Shown in pieces: positions 7,830 to 17,097 of a stretch of DNA of 64,000 nt. The stretch is from assembly GCF_003337375.1 (NCBI RefSeq), contig NZ_QPJD01000024.1:1-64000 (forward strand), read 5' to 3'. Positions within the stretch are counted from its first letter, which is position 1; each line of letters starts with the position of its first letter. The notes below the pieces were generated by a model. The model saw only the letters and a program-made list of their open reading frames with translations, had not been told where the DNA came from and ran no database searches. A program made the position numbers and the translations under genes. The stretch comes from Paenibacillus prosopidis (GTDB lineage Bacteria > Bacillota > Bacilli > Paenibacillales > Paenibacillaceae).

Positions 7830-9425
7830 CTATATCTGCTTCGCTATCCCTTCGCCAGCAGCGAACCGTTCGCTGTATTGAATGGCTTTCCATAGCGCCT
7901 TCGCCTTATTTAACGACTCCTTATATTCCCGCTCCGGATCAGAATCAATTACAATGCCCGCTCCGGCTTGAATATGAACGACGCCATCCTGTAAAGCCAT
8001 CGTTCTTATTATAATATTAAATTCCATATCGCCATTGTAGTCAATCCATCCCAGCGAACCGGTGTAAGGCCCTCTGCGCACCGGCTCAAGCTCTTCAATA
8101 ATTTCCATTGTTCGAATTTTAGGCGCTCCGGTAATCGTACCTCCGGGGAATGTAGCCGCTATTACGTCATAAGCATCCTTGCCGTCTGACAACCGGCCCT
8201 CAACCTGAGAAACAAGGTGCATGACATGCGAGTACTGCTCAATAACCATCAACTCTTCTACCTTGACCGTCCCGTATGCCGATATGCGCCCGAGATCGTT
8301 CCGCTCCAAATCAACAAGCATAATATGCTCGGCCCGCTCCTTCTCATTCGAACGGAGCTCTTCGGCGAGTCGTAAATCTTCTTCCTCCGAGCGTCCGCGT
8401 CTTCGCGTTCCGGCAATCGGTCTGGTGGCAAGCTTGCTTTCCCCGAGCTCAACCAACAGCTCCGGCGATGCGGATACGAGCTGGAAATCGGGGCAACGCA
8501 GAAAACCCATGTACGGCGACGGATTGAACAGCCTGAGCCACTCATACAGCTCCTCCGGCGACGTGCGGACCGGCCGGCTTTGGCGTACCGACAAATTAAC
8601 CTGGAATACGTCTCCTTGCTCGATATACCGCTGGATTCGCCGTACTGCCTCCATGTACGCTTCTTTAGTAAAGGGCGATGTAATGTCTCCCATTGACTCG
8701 ACGTCTATATGCAGCAGATCTTCTTCCATTAAACGAAGCCGTTCGGAACGAAGCGCAGCTGCTTTCTCCTGCGCACGGCCTTCCTCAAACCAGGTCAGCC
8801 AATAATCGGACATTCCTTCCGTCCTCGACAGCGCACGCTCATATGCACCACGCAGCTCCTCTTCAGTGGCATCCGGCTCCACCTTTGTATGAACAACGCC
8901 ATACACCTTCGCTTGCTCGTGATCGATAATCCATAGCTCGTTCATACGTAAAAATAGATAGTCGGGCAAATTCGTATCATCTATAGCTTGCTCCGGCAAC
9001 CGTTCGATCGATCGCACAACGTCATAGCTCCATATGCCTACACAGCCGCCGATCCACTTCGGCCCGTCCTTAAGCCTAGGGCCCCGCTGTCCGTCCATCC
9101 ATTGCCGCACAACCTCCAGCGGCTTTCCTTTCCACTGCTGCCTAGTCTGCTCCTCGAGCGATTGAAATTCTACCGATTCGGCAAGCAGCCCCTTTCCCTT
9201 TATAACGCCGTCAGGATGCAAGCCCAAATACGTATAACGTCCGTCCTTGCCGCTCTCCAGCACAAAAGCATAAGGCGAAGCGTCCTGCCATACCTCTTCC
9301 CATGAAGTGACGCCTGCCCGATTTTCGAACTGAAAAGGCAATTGCTTTATTAACGGCAGCGTCGTATATTTCCGTTCGGCGTGCCACCGAATCCACTGTT
9401 CTAAAGCGGTGACCATCACCTTCAA
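7830..9425 (-). CDS. pabB: aminodeoxychorismate synthase component I
   Basis: Converts chorismate and ammonia to aminodeoxychorismate. The 531 aa product has an N-terminal TrpE-like domain (about 30-190) and the chorismate-binding domain (about 255-515) with SPELLVELGESKLATRPIAGTRRRG, LVDLERNDLGRI, FPGGTITGAPKIRTMEII and IQAGAGIVIDSDPEREY. The motif is PIAGT, not the PIKGT with active-site Lys of E. coli PabB; B. subtilis PabB also has Ala there. The folate genes that follow favour PabB over TrpE. The start may be the TTG at 9425 or the ATG at 9416; both follow the G-rich ribosome binding site. It begins the folate operon; a TATACT -10 hexamer lies near 9455. Confidence 0.93.
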   Translation of the reverse strand: MKVMVTALEQWIRWHAERKYTTLPLIKQLPFQFENRAGVTSWEEVWQDASPYAFVLESGKDGRYTYLGLHPDGVIKGKGLLAESVEFQSLEEQTRQQWKGKPLEVVRQWMDGQRGPRLKDGPKWIGGCVGIWSYDVVRSIERLPEQAIDDTNLPDYLFLRMNELWIIDHEQAKVYGVVHTKVEPDATEEELRGAYERALSRTEGMSDYWLTWFEEGRAQEKAAALRSERLRLMEEDLLHIDVESMGDITSPFTKEAYMEAVRRIQRYIEQGDVFQVNLSVRQSRPVRTSPEELYEWLRLFNPSPYMGFLRCPDFQLVSASPELLVELGESKLATRPIAGTRRRGRSEEEDLRLAEELRSNEKERAEHIMLVDLERNDLGRISAYGTVKVEELMVIEQYSHVMHLVSQVEGRLSDGKDAYDVIAATFPGGTITGAPKIRTMEIIEELEPVRRGPYTGSLGWIDYNGDMEFNIIIRTMALQDGVVHIQAGAGIVIDSDPEREYKESLNKAKALWKAIQYSERFAAGEGIAKQI

Positions 9426-9472
9426 CCCCCGATTGCTTGACTTATTTTGCTCAGTATACAGAATAGCGGGTT

Positions 9473-9507
9473 AAAAAGAAAGCCTTCCATTCCGAAGAAT
9501 GAAAGGC
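9473..9507 (-). terminator. cysK terminator
   Basis: The minus strand has an 11-bp stem (GCCTTTCATTC / GAATGGAAGGC) closed by a stable TTCG tetraloop and followed by TTTCTTTTT, 22 nt after the cysK stop. It separates cysK from the folate operon. Confidence 0.9.
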
Positions 9508-9529
9508 CTCCCTATTTAAGGGGTTAAAA

Positions 9530-10468
9530 TTAGTTTTCGAAGTTAAATAGCGGCGTGGAGAGGTAACGTTCACCGTTGCTTGGAACAACAGCAATAACGC
9601 GTTTTCCTTCGCCAAGCTCTTTCGCAACTTGCAGAGCCGCATAGATCGCTGCGCCGGAAGAAATACCGCACAAAATGCCTTCTTCTTTCGCTGCGCGGCG
9701 TGCATATTCGAACGCATCTTCGTTCTCGATTGTAATGACGCCGTCATAGATATCACGGTTCAAAATATCAGGCACGAAGTTAGCGCCAATTCCTTGAATT
9801 TTGTGAGGACCTGGCTTGCCACCGGATAGAAGCGGCGATGCAGCAGGCTCAACAGCGTAGATTTTGATGCCGTCGAAGTTTTTCTTGAGTACTTCTCCTG
9901 CACCTGTAATCGTGCCGCCTGTACCGATTCCGGCAACGAATGCATCCAATTTACCATCAAGCGAGTTGATTGCTTCAACGATTTCAGGACCAGTCGTTTC
10001 ACGGTGAATTTTGACGTTTGCCTGGTTTTTGAATTGTTGCGGCAGGAAGTAAGAAGGGTTCTCTTGCGCAAGCTCTTCTGCTTTGCGAACCGCACCGTTC
10101 ATACCTTCGGAACCTGGCGTCAATACGAGCTCTGCGCCATATGCGCGAAGCAGGTTGCGGCGCTCAATGCTCATCGTTTCCGGCATAACAAGAATCGCTT
10201 TATAGCCTTTAGCTGCTGCTACTAGTGCGAGGCCAATACCTGTATTACCGCTTGTAGGCTCAATAATCGTATCGCCTGGTTTAATACGTCCTTCTTGCTC
10301 TGCTACTTCAATCATGCTGATTGCGATACGGTCCTTAACGCTTGCACCCGGATTTTGGTATTCAAGCTTTACATAAACTTCTGCGCTGCCTGCAGGAACA
10401 AGACGGTTCAAACGGACAAGCGGAGTATCACCGATAAGTTCTGTTACGCTTTGTACAATTTTGGCCAT
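9530..10468 (-). CDS. cysK: cysteine synthase A (O-acetylserine sulfhydrylase)
   Basis: PLP enzyme making cysteine from O-acetylserine and sulfide. The 312 aa product has the full OASS signature: the PLP-binding Lys in NPGASVKDRIA (K45), the substrate loop PTSGNTGIG (about 71-79), the GIGTGGTITGAG phosphate-binding loop and the GISSGAAIYAAL segment. It lies alone between a promoter and a terminator. The promoter carries a pair of 9-bp direct repeats that look like an operator, see 10492-10552. Confidence 0.97.
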   Translation of the reverse strand: MAKIVQSVTELIGDTPLVRLNRLVPAGSAEVYVKLEYQNPGASVKDRIAISMIEVAEQEGRIKPGDTIIEPTSGNTGIGLALVAAAKGYKAILVMPETMSIERRNLLRAYGAELVLTPGSEGMNGAVRKAEELAQENPSYFLPQQFKNQANVKIHRETTGPEIVEAINSLDGKLDAFVAGIGTGGTITGAGEVLKKNFDGIKIYAVEPAASPLLSGGKPGPHKIQGIGANFVPDILNRDIYDGVITIENEDAFEYARRAAKEEGILCGISSGAAIYAALQVAKELGEGKRVIAVVPSNGERYLSTPLFNFEN

Positions 10469-10491
10469 GGAATTGACTGCCTCCTTATTCC

Positions 10492-10552
10492 GACTAATTC
10501 AGTTGGTTTTTTGACTAATTCCATCTTAACAATGTCTTGCATCCGTTGTCAA
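10492..10552 (-). promoter_or_regulatory. cysK promoter with paired operator-like repeats
   Basis: On the minus strand, TTGACA (10547-10552), 17 bp and TTAAGA (10524-10529) form a sigma-A promoter. GAATTAGTC occurs twice immediately downstream (10513-10521 and 10492-10500), 21 bp apart, i.e. two helical turns. This layout fits a repressor dimer. In B. subtilis, CymR represses cysteine genes in response to CysK and O-acetylserine; assignment to CymR here is a guess. Confidence 0.55.
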
Positions 10553-10572
10553 TAGTGACTTTCTCAGTGATA

Positions 10573-11520
10573 TCATTCTGTTTTTACAGCTCCATATTTG
10601 TCCAAAAGCTCGTCTTCCAGATCAGTCAACGAGTCGGCCCGTTCCAGAGCCAGCTGTTTGCGCACCTCATCACGCAGCCTTCGGTCCGTCATCGTCGTTG
10701 TCATTTGACGTTCAAGGAGACGAATAACAGCAAAACCGCCGTCAACCTTAATCGGCCCCGCCATTTCCGCAACCTGGAGCCGGCTAGCTGTATCCAGCAG
10801 CTCGCGGTTATAGAAAGGATCATCAGCGTCAATTAACCCCAGATCGCCTCCCGCATCAGCTGTAAAGGAATCGATGGAATACGTACGCGCAAGCATGGAG
10901 AAATCTTCTCCGTCCGTCAAAAGCTGCAGTACCGAGCTTGCTTCCTTCTCCGATTCCGTCAAAATCCATTGCAAGTGCAGCTGCAAGCGCGAAGTAAATT
11001 CCTCTGAATGTTCGGAAATATATTTATCGACCTCTTCATCCGACACTTTTATACTGACAATTGCTATTTTCTCCAGAAGCAGCTTGTATCGCAAGTCTTC
11101 CAGCACCTGCTCCTTCGTCATGCCAAGCTGCTCCTGCATCACTTCGAAGTAACGGTTCTCGCTATCATAGCCTTCGATCATCTTTACAAGCTCGCGGTCC
11201 AGCTCCTCGGATGATACGCTTAGCTCGGAAGCTTCTGCTTCTAAGTCGATCGCTTTGCGCACCATCATCGTTCTTAGAACCGTATCTCCATATTGCTTGT
11301 AGAGCTGCCCCTTCAGATCAGCGGCCGTTATAGTCGCTGCTCCAACCTTAGCAACCGTTTGCTGGCCTTCTGCTTTTTCTGATCCATCATCTATTTGCGT
11401 TTGCTTCTCCAGCGGTCTATCGTTTCCCGGCCACACCTTTATAACAACAACGACGGTTAATACAACCATACATACGGCTTGAAGGATGACAACGGCCCTC
11501 AGCACCTCGTATTTCCTCAT
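10573..11520 (-). CDS. membrane-anchored SurA/PrsA-type peptidyl-prolyl isomerase (YacD-like)
   Basis: The 315 aa product has an N-terminal membrane anchor (about 8-28, VVILQAVCMVVLTVVVVIKV), a SurA_N-like helical region (about 60-165) and a parvulin rotamase domain (about 170-265: LQLHLQWILTESEKEA, GEDFSMLARTYSID, GGDLGLID, GPIKVDGGFAVIRLLE). No lipobox Cys is seen, so it is probably held by an uncleaved signal anchor and acts on proteins outside the membrane. B. subtilis yacD lies in the same place between hslO and cysK. Its clients are unknown. Confidence 0.85.
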   Translation of the reverse strand: MRKYEVLRAVVILQAVCMVVLTVVVVIKVWPGNDRPLEKQTQIDDGSEKAEGQQTVAKVGAATITAADLKGQLYKQYGDTVLRTMMVRKAIDLEAEASELSVSSEELDRELVKMIEGYDSENRYFEVMQEQLGMTKEQVLEDLRYKLLLEKIAIVSIKVSDEEVDKYISEHSEEFTSRLQLHLQWILTESEKEASSVLQLLTDGEDFSMLARTYSIDSFTADAGGDLGLIDADDPFYNRELLDTASRLQVAEMAGPIKVDGGFAVIRLLERQMTTTMTDRRLRDEVRKQLALERADSLTDLEDELLDKYGAVKTE

Positions 11521-11538
11521 TACCCTAATGCCTCCGAT

Positions 11539-12444
11539 TTATTGGATCGGCTTCGGTTTCGCTTGAGCAAGAAGCAGCTCCAGCTGCCCCCGGTCAAATG
11601 TATACGCTTCGTTGCAAAATTGGCAAACGACTTCCGCTTTTCCGTCTTCTTCAATAATTTGTTTCAGCTCATTTTCACCTAAACTGAGAAGCGTTTGCTC
11701 TACACGTTCCGTTGAGCATTGGCATTGGAATCTTAAATCCATCGTATCGTGAATCTGAAGATCGCCGTCTCCAACAATCCAGCGCAGCAGTTCCTCAGGC
11801 GACTCTCCTTGTTCAAGCAGTGCCGAAACCGGCGGCATCGAGCCAACCGCTTGCTCCAGCCTTGTAATTTCCGCATCCGTAAGCCCTGGCATAAGCTGAA
11901 CGATGAAGCCTCCCGCATGAAGAACGGAATTGTCCGTGTCCACTAATACACCTAGACCAACAGCAGAGGGAGTTTGCTCCGAAACAGCGAAATAATAAGT
12001 GAAATCCTCACCCAGCTCGCCGGATATAATCGGAATGCTGCCGCGATAGGGCTCTTTCATGCCTAAATCCTTACTAACGTGAATATGCCCGCTGCGTCCA
12101 ACGGCGCCTGCGACGTCAAGCTTGCCGTGCGCATTGCTGGCCAAATGAACCTGCGGATGATCCAAGTAACCGCGAACCTCGCCGTCAGCGTTCGCATCAA
12201 CGACGATTTGTCCAATAGGACCATCGCCCTTTACTTGAATCGTCAGCTTCTCTTTTCCTTTTAGCATAGCACCCATAATGGCCCCAGCCGTCAATGTCCG
12301 GCCAAGTGCTGCCGTTGCAGTGGGGAATGTACCGTGCCGCTGGCGAAGCTCCTCAACAAGCTGAGTCGTGCGGGCAGCGAACACTCGTATTTTGCCGTCC
12401 CATGCCGTTCCTCGCACAAGCACGTCCTTCAGCTGGTTATCCAT
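11539..12444 (-). CDS. hslO: Hsp33 redox-regulated chaperone
   Basis: Cytoplasmic holdase activated by disulfide formation and zinc release. The 301 aa product has the long N-terminal substrate-binding domain (RHGTFPTATAALGRTLTAGAIMGAMLKG) and the C-terminal zinc switch with CQC near residue 235 and CQFC near 265. AGGAGG is 7 nt before the ATG at 12444; the ATG two codons upstream is too close to it. The start follows the coaX stop by 2 nt, so it shares the nad-coaX transcript. Confidence 0.95.
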   Translation of the reverse strand: MDNQLKDVLVRGTAWDGKIRVFAARTTQLVEELRQRHGTFPTATAALGRTLTAGAIMGAMLKGKEKLTIQVKGDGPIGQIVVDANADGEVRGYLDHPQVHLASNAHGKLDVAGAVGRSGHIHVSKDLGMKEPYRGSIPIISGELGEDFTYYFAVSEQTPSAVGLGVLVDTDNSVLHAGGFIVQLMPGLTDAEITRLEQAVGSMPPVSALLEQGESPEELLRWIVGDGDLQIHDTMDLRFQCQCSTERVEQTLLSLGENELKQIIEEDGKAEVVCQFCNEAYTFDRGQLELLLAQAKPKPIQ

Positions 12445-12446
12445 TA

Positions 12447-13217
12447 TCATCCCTCCTGATTGCGTTCATATATAATTCGTAAGCCTTCGAGTGTCAAAAG
12501 CGGATCAACCTCTTCTATCGTTTCCGATTCAGCCGCGATTAACTCCGCCAAGCCGCCGGTTGCGATAACGCGCGGCGATACCCCGAACTCCGTTCGAATA
12601 CGTCTTACGATACCGTCAACTTGACCAGCATAGCCGAAAATAATGCCCGCTTGCATCGACGTTACGGGATTGCGCCCAATGACGCTCTTTGGCTTTACCA
12701 GTTCAATACGCGGCAGCTTGGCTGCACGTTGATACAGCGCTTCGGTTGAGATACCGATGCCCGGTACAATCGCTCCGCCCAAATAATTGCCGCCTTCATC
12801 TATGTAATCGAATGTAGTAGCTGTTCCAAAATCGACCACAATTAGCGGGGAGCCATACTTCACAATCCCGGCTACGGAATTGACAATACGGTCGGCTCCC
12901 ACCTCACGCGGGTTTTCATAACGAATATTCAAGCCAGTTTTTACGCCTGGTCCTACGACAAGCGGAGTTTTGCGCAAATATTTCAAACAGAGCTGCTCCA
13001 GCGTACGCATTAAAGGCGGCACGACAGAGGAAATAATGACACCATCCATCTGCTCCAGCTTCACTCCTGCATAATGGAACAGATTGTGAATGTTAATCCC
13101 GTATTCATCAACTGTCGCCGATCGATTCGTGCTTAGCCGCCAATGATGCAACAAATCTTTTCCTTTATATATGCCAAGAACAATATTCGTATTTCCTACA
13201 TCAATGACGAGAATCAC
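12447..13217 (-). CDS. coaX: type III pantothenate kinase
   Basis: First step of coenzyme A synthesis, phosphorylating pantothenate. The 256 aa product is a type III (CoaX) kinase of the ASKHA fold: VIDVGNTNIVLGIYKG at the N-terminus, VVPPLMRTLE, the ENPREVGADRIVNSVAG motif, IVVDFGTATTFDYID with the catalytic Asp, and GGAIVPGIGISTEAL. The start overlaps the nadC stop by 4 nt. In B. subtilis coaX follows ftsH directly; here nadABC and a nucleoside transporter lie between them. Confidence 0.95.
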   Translation of the reverse strand: MILVIDVGNTNIVLGIYKGKDLLHHWRLSTNRSATVDEYGINIHNLFHYAGVKLEQMDGVIISSVVPPLMRTLEQLCLKYLRKTPLVVGPGVKTGLNIRYENPREVGADRIVNSVAGIVKYGSPLIVVDFGTATTFDYIDEGGNYLGGAIVPGIGISTEALYQRAAKLPRIELVKPKSVIGRNPVTSMQAGIIFGYAGQVDGIVRRIRTEFGVSPRVIATGGLAELIAAESETIEEVDPLLTLEGLRIIYERNQEG

Positions 13218-14098
13218 AGCGACTCGCCACCCTTCTTAGCATTCAAATCAAGGCTAATGTCAAGCGCATGGAACGAGTAGGTCAATCCGCCGACAGAAAT
13301 AACATCAACGCCGCATGATGCAATCGCATGTATCGTATCCAGCGAAACGCCGCCCGATGCTTCAACAATCACATGCGGTGCTGATGCTTTTATCCGTGCC
13401 ACCGCCTCCTTCATCATGGCTGCGGCCATATTGTCCAGCATAATGATGTCGGATCCGCATGCAAGCGCCTCTTCAACTTGAGCGAGCGATTCCGTCTCGA
13501 CTTCGATTTTCATCGTATGCGGAATTTTACGGCGCGCCGCTTCAACCGCCGCTTTTATGCCGCCTGCACCTTTTATATGGTTATCTTTAATCATAACGGC
13601 ATCGTATAAACCAAACCGGTGGTTAGCCCCGCCGCCGACACGCACCGCATATTTCTCCAGCAGCCGGTGTCCTGGGGTTGTTTTGCGCGTATCCACCAGT
13701 CTAACCGGCAGCCCTTCAAGCGCATCAACGAACATGCGTGTCTTGGTCGCTATGCCGGACAGCCGCTGCATCAAATTAAGCGCCAACCGCTCACCGATGA
13801 GAAGGCTATGCGTACTGCCTTCCACTATCGCAATTACGGTACCTTTGTCCACCCGTTCGCCGTCCTGCACCTTCGCCTCAAATACTAGTGAAGGGTCTAC
13901 AACGTCAAAAACAAGCCTCGCGACAGGAAGCCCGGCAATAATGCCGCTTTCCTTCACATGAATAACGGCCTTTGAGCGAGAGTCTCCCGGAATTGTCGTT
14001 TCAGTCGTGATATCACCGCTGCCTATATCTTCTGCGAGCCAGCCGCGAATCTGTTCGCGCACTGCGGCATCATACCCGCCTGTAGTCCATTCAAACAT
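13214..14098 (-). CDS. nadC: quinolinate phosphoribosyltransferase
   Basis: Makes nicotinate mononucleotide from quinolinate and PRPP, the third step of de novo NAD synthesis. The 294 aa product has WLAEDIGSGDITTETTIP, the RLVDTRKTTPGHRLLEKYAV motif that binds phosphoribosyl pyrophosphate, GGGANHRFGLYDAVMIKDNH, and EVETESLAQVEEAL, with IEASGGVSLD-like residues near the end. It overlaps nadB by 8 nt and coaX by 4 nt. Confidence 0.96.
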   Translation of the reverse strand: MFEWTTGGYDAAVREQIRGWLAEDIGSGDITTETTIPGDSRSKAVIHVKESGIIAGLPVARLVFDVVDPSLVFEAKVQDGERVDKGTVIAIVEGSTHSLLIGERLALNLMQRLSGIATKTRMFVDALEGLPVRLVDTRKTTPGHRLLEKYAVRVGGGANHRFGLYDAVMIKDNHIKGAGGIKAAVEAARRKIPHTMKIEVETESLAQVEEALACGSDIIMLDNMAAAMMKEAVARIKASAPHVIVEASGGVSLDTIHAIASCGVDVISVGGLTYSFHALDISLDLNAKKGGESL

Positions 14099-15704
14099 CT
14101 TCTATCCGCTCCTCGGTCAGTCCATATAGACGGTGCAATACCGTATGCTTTCTCCACATTAAATCATCACGTACCGGGAAGTCTTCCCGATAATGGGCAC
14201 CGCGGCTTTCCTCTCGCGAAAGCGCCGCTTCAGTTGTCAGCATCGCGCAGGTAAGCAGATTAGCAAATTCATATTCTTCCCGTTCAGTCAAAATCGATTG
14301 ATAAATCGTCAGCTGCCGCTTCAGCTCTTCAAGACCCTTCGCAAGCCCCTTCGCATCGCGGCGCAAGCCTGCATATCTAACCATAATTTTTTGCAGCTTT
14401 AGACGTCTTTCCACAACAGCCTGTATCGGAGTGCTGCTGCGTTCTGTTTCATTATGAATAACTGGGTCAACAGTGAGTACCGGCAGCTCGTTGATCCGTT
14501 TTACAATTCTTCTGCCGAATACGATCGCTTCAGAAAGCGAGTTGCTTGCAAGCCGGTTAGCGCCATGAACGCCGGTTGATGAAACCTCGCCACAGGCAAA
14601 TAAACGTTTAATGTTTGTTTCCCCATTTAAATCGGTTTTCACTCCGCCCATCATATAATGCATAGCAGGCGCAACAGGAATCCAGTCCGATGTCAGATCG
14701 AGTCCGTATTTTAAACAATATTCATATATAGTTGGAAAACGGTGCTTCACCATGTCAGCCGACTCATGCGTAATGTCGATATAAACGAAAGTCGATTTCG
14801 TCTCTTCCATTTCACTTACAATAGCCCGGGCGACGATATCGCGCGGAGCCAGCTCCATCTGCTCGTGGTACCGCTCCATGAAGCGCTCCCCTTTAATATT
14901 ACGCAAAACGGCACCTTCTCCCCGCACCGCTTCCGAAATAAGAAATCGCGGCGCACCAGGATAACAAAGCGAAGTCGGATGGAATTGGATAAACTCTACA
15001 TCCTGAATGAAAGCGCCTGCCCGATAGGCCATCGCAATGCCGTCGCCGGTTGCTACCTCAGGGTTAGTCGTATAACGGTATAATTGACCCGCTCCGCCGG
15101 AGCTTAAAATTGTCGCTTTTCCTTTTACAAATAACCGTTGTCCGCCCGGCTTTTGTACGATTACGCCGCAGCATTCGCCGTCTTGAGTCACAAGATCAAT
15201 AACAAAATGATCATCCCATACTTCGATTTGCGGATTCGCAACCGCAGTCTCTGATAGAGCCCGAACAATCTCGTATCCGGTTGCATCGCCGTTCGCATGC
15301 AAAATACGCCGCTGGCTATGCGCGCCTTCCTTCGTTAGAGCGTATTCCCCATTTTCCACATCAAACTGCGTTCCCATTTTAACGAGGCTGCGGACGCCCT
15401 TCGGCCCTTCATGAACAAGTATCTCGACCGCCTCATTCGAGCAAAGCCCTGCGCCGGCGATTAGCGTATCCTGACGATGGTAAGCAGGAGAATCCTCATC
15501 GGATATAACAGCAGCGATACCGCCTTGAGCGTACCGTGTGTTGCTGTCCAGCAGCGATTTTTTTGTAATCATTAGAACTGAGTTGTTCTCACTTGCCCGT
15601 ATAGCGGTAAAAAGACCGGCAATGCCGGCCCCGATAACGATGACGTCTTTTTCTATAACCTGCAGCTCGTCAAGCTGCACATCAACTAAATATCTAGGAA
15701 TCAT
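14091..15704 (-). CDS. nadB: L-aspartate oxidase
   Basis: FAD enzyme that oxidises aspartate to iminoaspartate for NadA. The 537 aa product has the dinucleotide fold VIVIGAGIAGLFTAIRA near residue 20, the NTRYAQGGIAAV loop, the fumarate reductase-like HPTSLCYPG and EAVRGEGAVLRN segments, and ASNSLSEAIVFGRRI. The C-terminal helical domain is present. The N-terminal about 15 residues precede the usual start; the true start is not certain. Second gene of the nad operon, 33 nt after nadA. Confidence 0.95.
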   Translation of the reverse strand: MIPRYLVDVQLDELQVIEKDVIVIGAGIAGLFTAIRASENNSVLMITKKSLLDSNTRYAQGGIAAVISDEDSPAYHRQDTLIAGAGLCSNEAVEILVHEGPKGVRSLVKMGTQFDVENGEYALTKEGAHSQRRILHANGDATGYEIVRALSETAVANPQIEVWDDHFVIDLVTQDGECCGVIVQKPGGQRLFVKGKATILSSGGAGQLYRYTTNPEVATGDGIAMAYRAGAFIQDVEFIQFHPTSLCYPGAPRFLISEAVRGEGAVLRNIKGERFMERYHEQMELAPRDIVARAIVSEMEETKSTFVYIDITHESADMVKHRFPTIYEYCLKYGLDLTSDWIPVAPAMHYMMGGVKTDLNGETNIKRLFACGEVSSTGVHGANRLASNSLSEAIVFGRRIVKRINELPVLTVDPVIHNETERSSTPIQAVVERRLKLQKIMVRYAGLRRDAKGLAKGLEELKRQLTIYQSILTEREEYEFANLLTCAMLTTEAALSREESRGAHYREDFPVRDDLMWRKHTVLHRLYGLTEERIEDV

Positions 15705-15737
15705 CGCGGCTCCTCCAAAGCATAGGAGTAGCGCATA

Positions 15738-16676
15738 CTACTTCACTAACAGCATGCGCTCCAAGGACAAACGGGCTTGATCCGCAACATGCGGCGGAAC
15801 GTAAATTTGAGGCTGCATCGTCTCCAGACATTTGACCAGCTTCTTCAAATTGTTGACCTTCATGTTCGGGCAAACCAAATATTTGGATGCAAAATGGAAT
15901 GTCTTGCCCGGGCTGTCTAACCGCAGCTGATATCCCGTTCCATCTTCCGTTCCGACAATAAACTCCTGGCAGTCGGATTCTTTGCAATATTTTATAATTG
16001 CGGTTGTACTTCCGACGAAATCGCCGAGCTCTACAACTTCAGGGCGGCATTCCGGATGAACGACAAATTGCGCGTTCGGATATTTCGCTTTCATTTCTTC
16101 AACATCTTTGACGGTAAGCATGTCATGAGTGTTGCAGTAGCCTTCCCAGATAATCATTTTCTTATCGGTGTTCTGCTGCACGTAATGGCCCAGGTTTTTG
16201 TCAGGTACCCAAATGACCTCGTCACCTTCAACCGAATTGACAACCTTAACCGCATTCGCCGAAGTGCAGCAAATGTCAGTCTCCGCCTTAATTTCAGCCG
16301 ATGAGTTGATATACGTTACAACCTTAGCGTTCGGATGCTGTGCCTTCAGCTTGCGCAGTCCGTCGACGCTAACCATGTCGGCCATTGGACAGCCGGCACG
16401 CTCGTCCGGAATAATGACCGTCTTATTCGGCGCTAAAATCTTTGCGCTTTCTCCCATAAAGTGAACACCGCAAAAGACGATAACATCGGCATCGGTTTGC
16501 GCCGCCTTCTGCGCAAGCAGGAAAGAGTCCCCGCGGAAATCCGCTACCTCCTGAATTTCGTCCCGTTGATAATAATGCGCTAAAATGATGGCGTTCCGCT
16601 CTTTCTTCAACTGTAACAACCGTTCACGCAGCTCACGGTTTTGTTCCGCCTTGCGTTCCAGTGCCAGTGCTTCCAC
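15738..16676 (-). CDS. nadA: quinolinate synthase
   Basis: Iron-sulfur enzyme condensing iminoaspartate with dihydroxyacetone phosphate to quinolinate. The product is 312 aa from GTG at 16676 (MEALALERKAEQ); AGAGG lies 7 nt upstream, whereas the 28 codons further upstream have no ribosome binding site. The three cluster cysteines are visible in VIVFCGVHFMGES, DICCTSANAV and YLVCPNMKVNN. It also has HYYQRDEIQEVADFRGDS and HPECRPEVVELGDFVGST. First gene of nadA-nadB-nadC-coaX-hslO-foldase. Confidence 0.95.
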   Translation of the reverse strand: MEALALERKAEQNRELRERLLQLKKERNAIILAHYYQRDEIQEVADFRGDSFLLAQKAAQTDADVIVFCGVHFMGESAKILAPNKTVIIPDERAGCPMADMVSVDGLRKLKAQHPNAKVVTYINSSAEIKAETDICCTSANAVKVVNSVEGDEVIWVPDKNLGHYVQQNTDKKMIIWEGYCNTHDMLTVKDVEEMKAKYPNAQFVVHPECRPEVVELGDFVGSTTAIIKYCKESDCQEFIVGTEDGTGYQLRLDSPGKTFHFASKYLVCPNMKVNNLKKLVKCLETMQPQIYVPPHVADQARLSLERMLLVK

Positions 16677-16822
16677 AGTAGATCCTCTCCTCTTATGAGG
16701 GATGGGGGCTAAATCCCATTCCGTTATACGGCAAGTACAACTTTGTGAATTGATGCACAAACTTAGAAAGTCGCTTACCTATAGTTTAAACCAAAAGGCA
16801 TAAATTCATTTGATTAAGATTT

Positions 16823-16851
16823 AATTTACACGTGGTAGATGATGCTGTCAA
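16823..16851 (-). promoter_or_regulatory. nadA operon sigma-A promoter
   Basis: The minus strand has TTGACA, 17 bp, TAAATT, about 145 nt upstream of the nadA GTG. I could not identify a clear NiaR-type operator around it. Between this and repeat C (16852-16951) I see no gene. Confidence 0.65.
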
Positions 16852-16951
16852 TGTATTAAAAGCCTTTTTAGGGCAGCAACTTCAAAATAATTCAAGATCG
16901 GCTGTTTCAGACCGGGCAAAGACGGATATACTTCCTTTTTTATACACGTAT

Positions 16952-17054
16952 CAAGCGTAAACGGCTGTCGCCATCCTTGGCGGCAAAAGCTCGTTTCGCG
17001 GTGAAATATAAGCGTATTTATGAGTGTGAAACATATAAATTCTTATATTTTAAA
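16952..17054 (+). repeat. dispersed structured repeat, copy C
   Basis: Short form of the family: AAGCGTAAACGGCTGTCGCC is joined directly to TTGGCGGCAAAAGCTCGTTTCGCGG, without the middle hairpin of copy B. The A/T-rich arm has an internal hairpin (TATTTATGAGTGT / ACATATAAATTC) and runs straight into the A-run of the nucleoside-transporter terminator. It lies between that terminator and the nadA promoter. Confidence 0.85.
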
Positions 17055-17087
17055 AAAAGACCTCGTTCCACAAACGGAACGAAGTCT
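17052..17087 (-). terminator. nucleoside transporter operon terminator
   Basis: On the minus strand, AGACTTCGTTCC pairs with GGAACGAGGTCT around a 6-nt loop and is followed by TTTTTTT. It lies 10 nt after the last permease gene. Confidence 0.9.
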
Positions 17088-17097
17088 CTCCATTTCA

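Noticed and set aside
16677..16760. A 28-codon N-terminal extension of nadA
   Set aside because: No ribosome binding site; family members start at the GTG at 16676.
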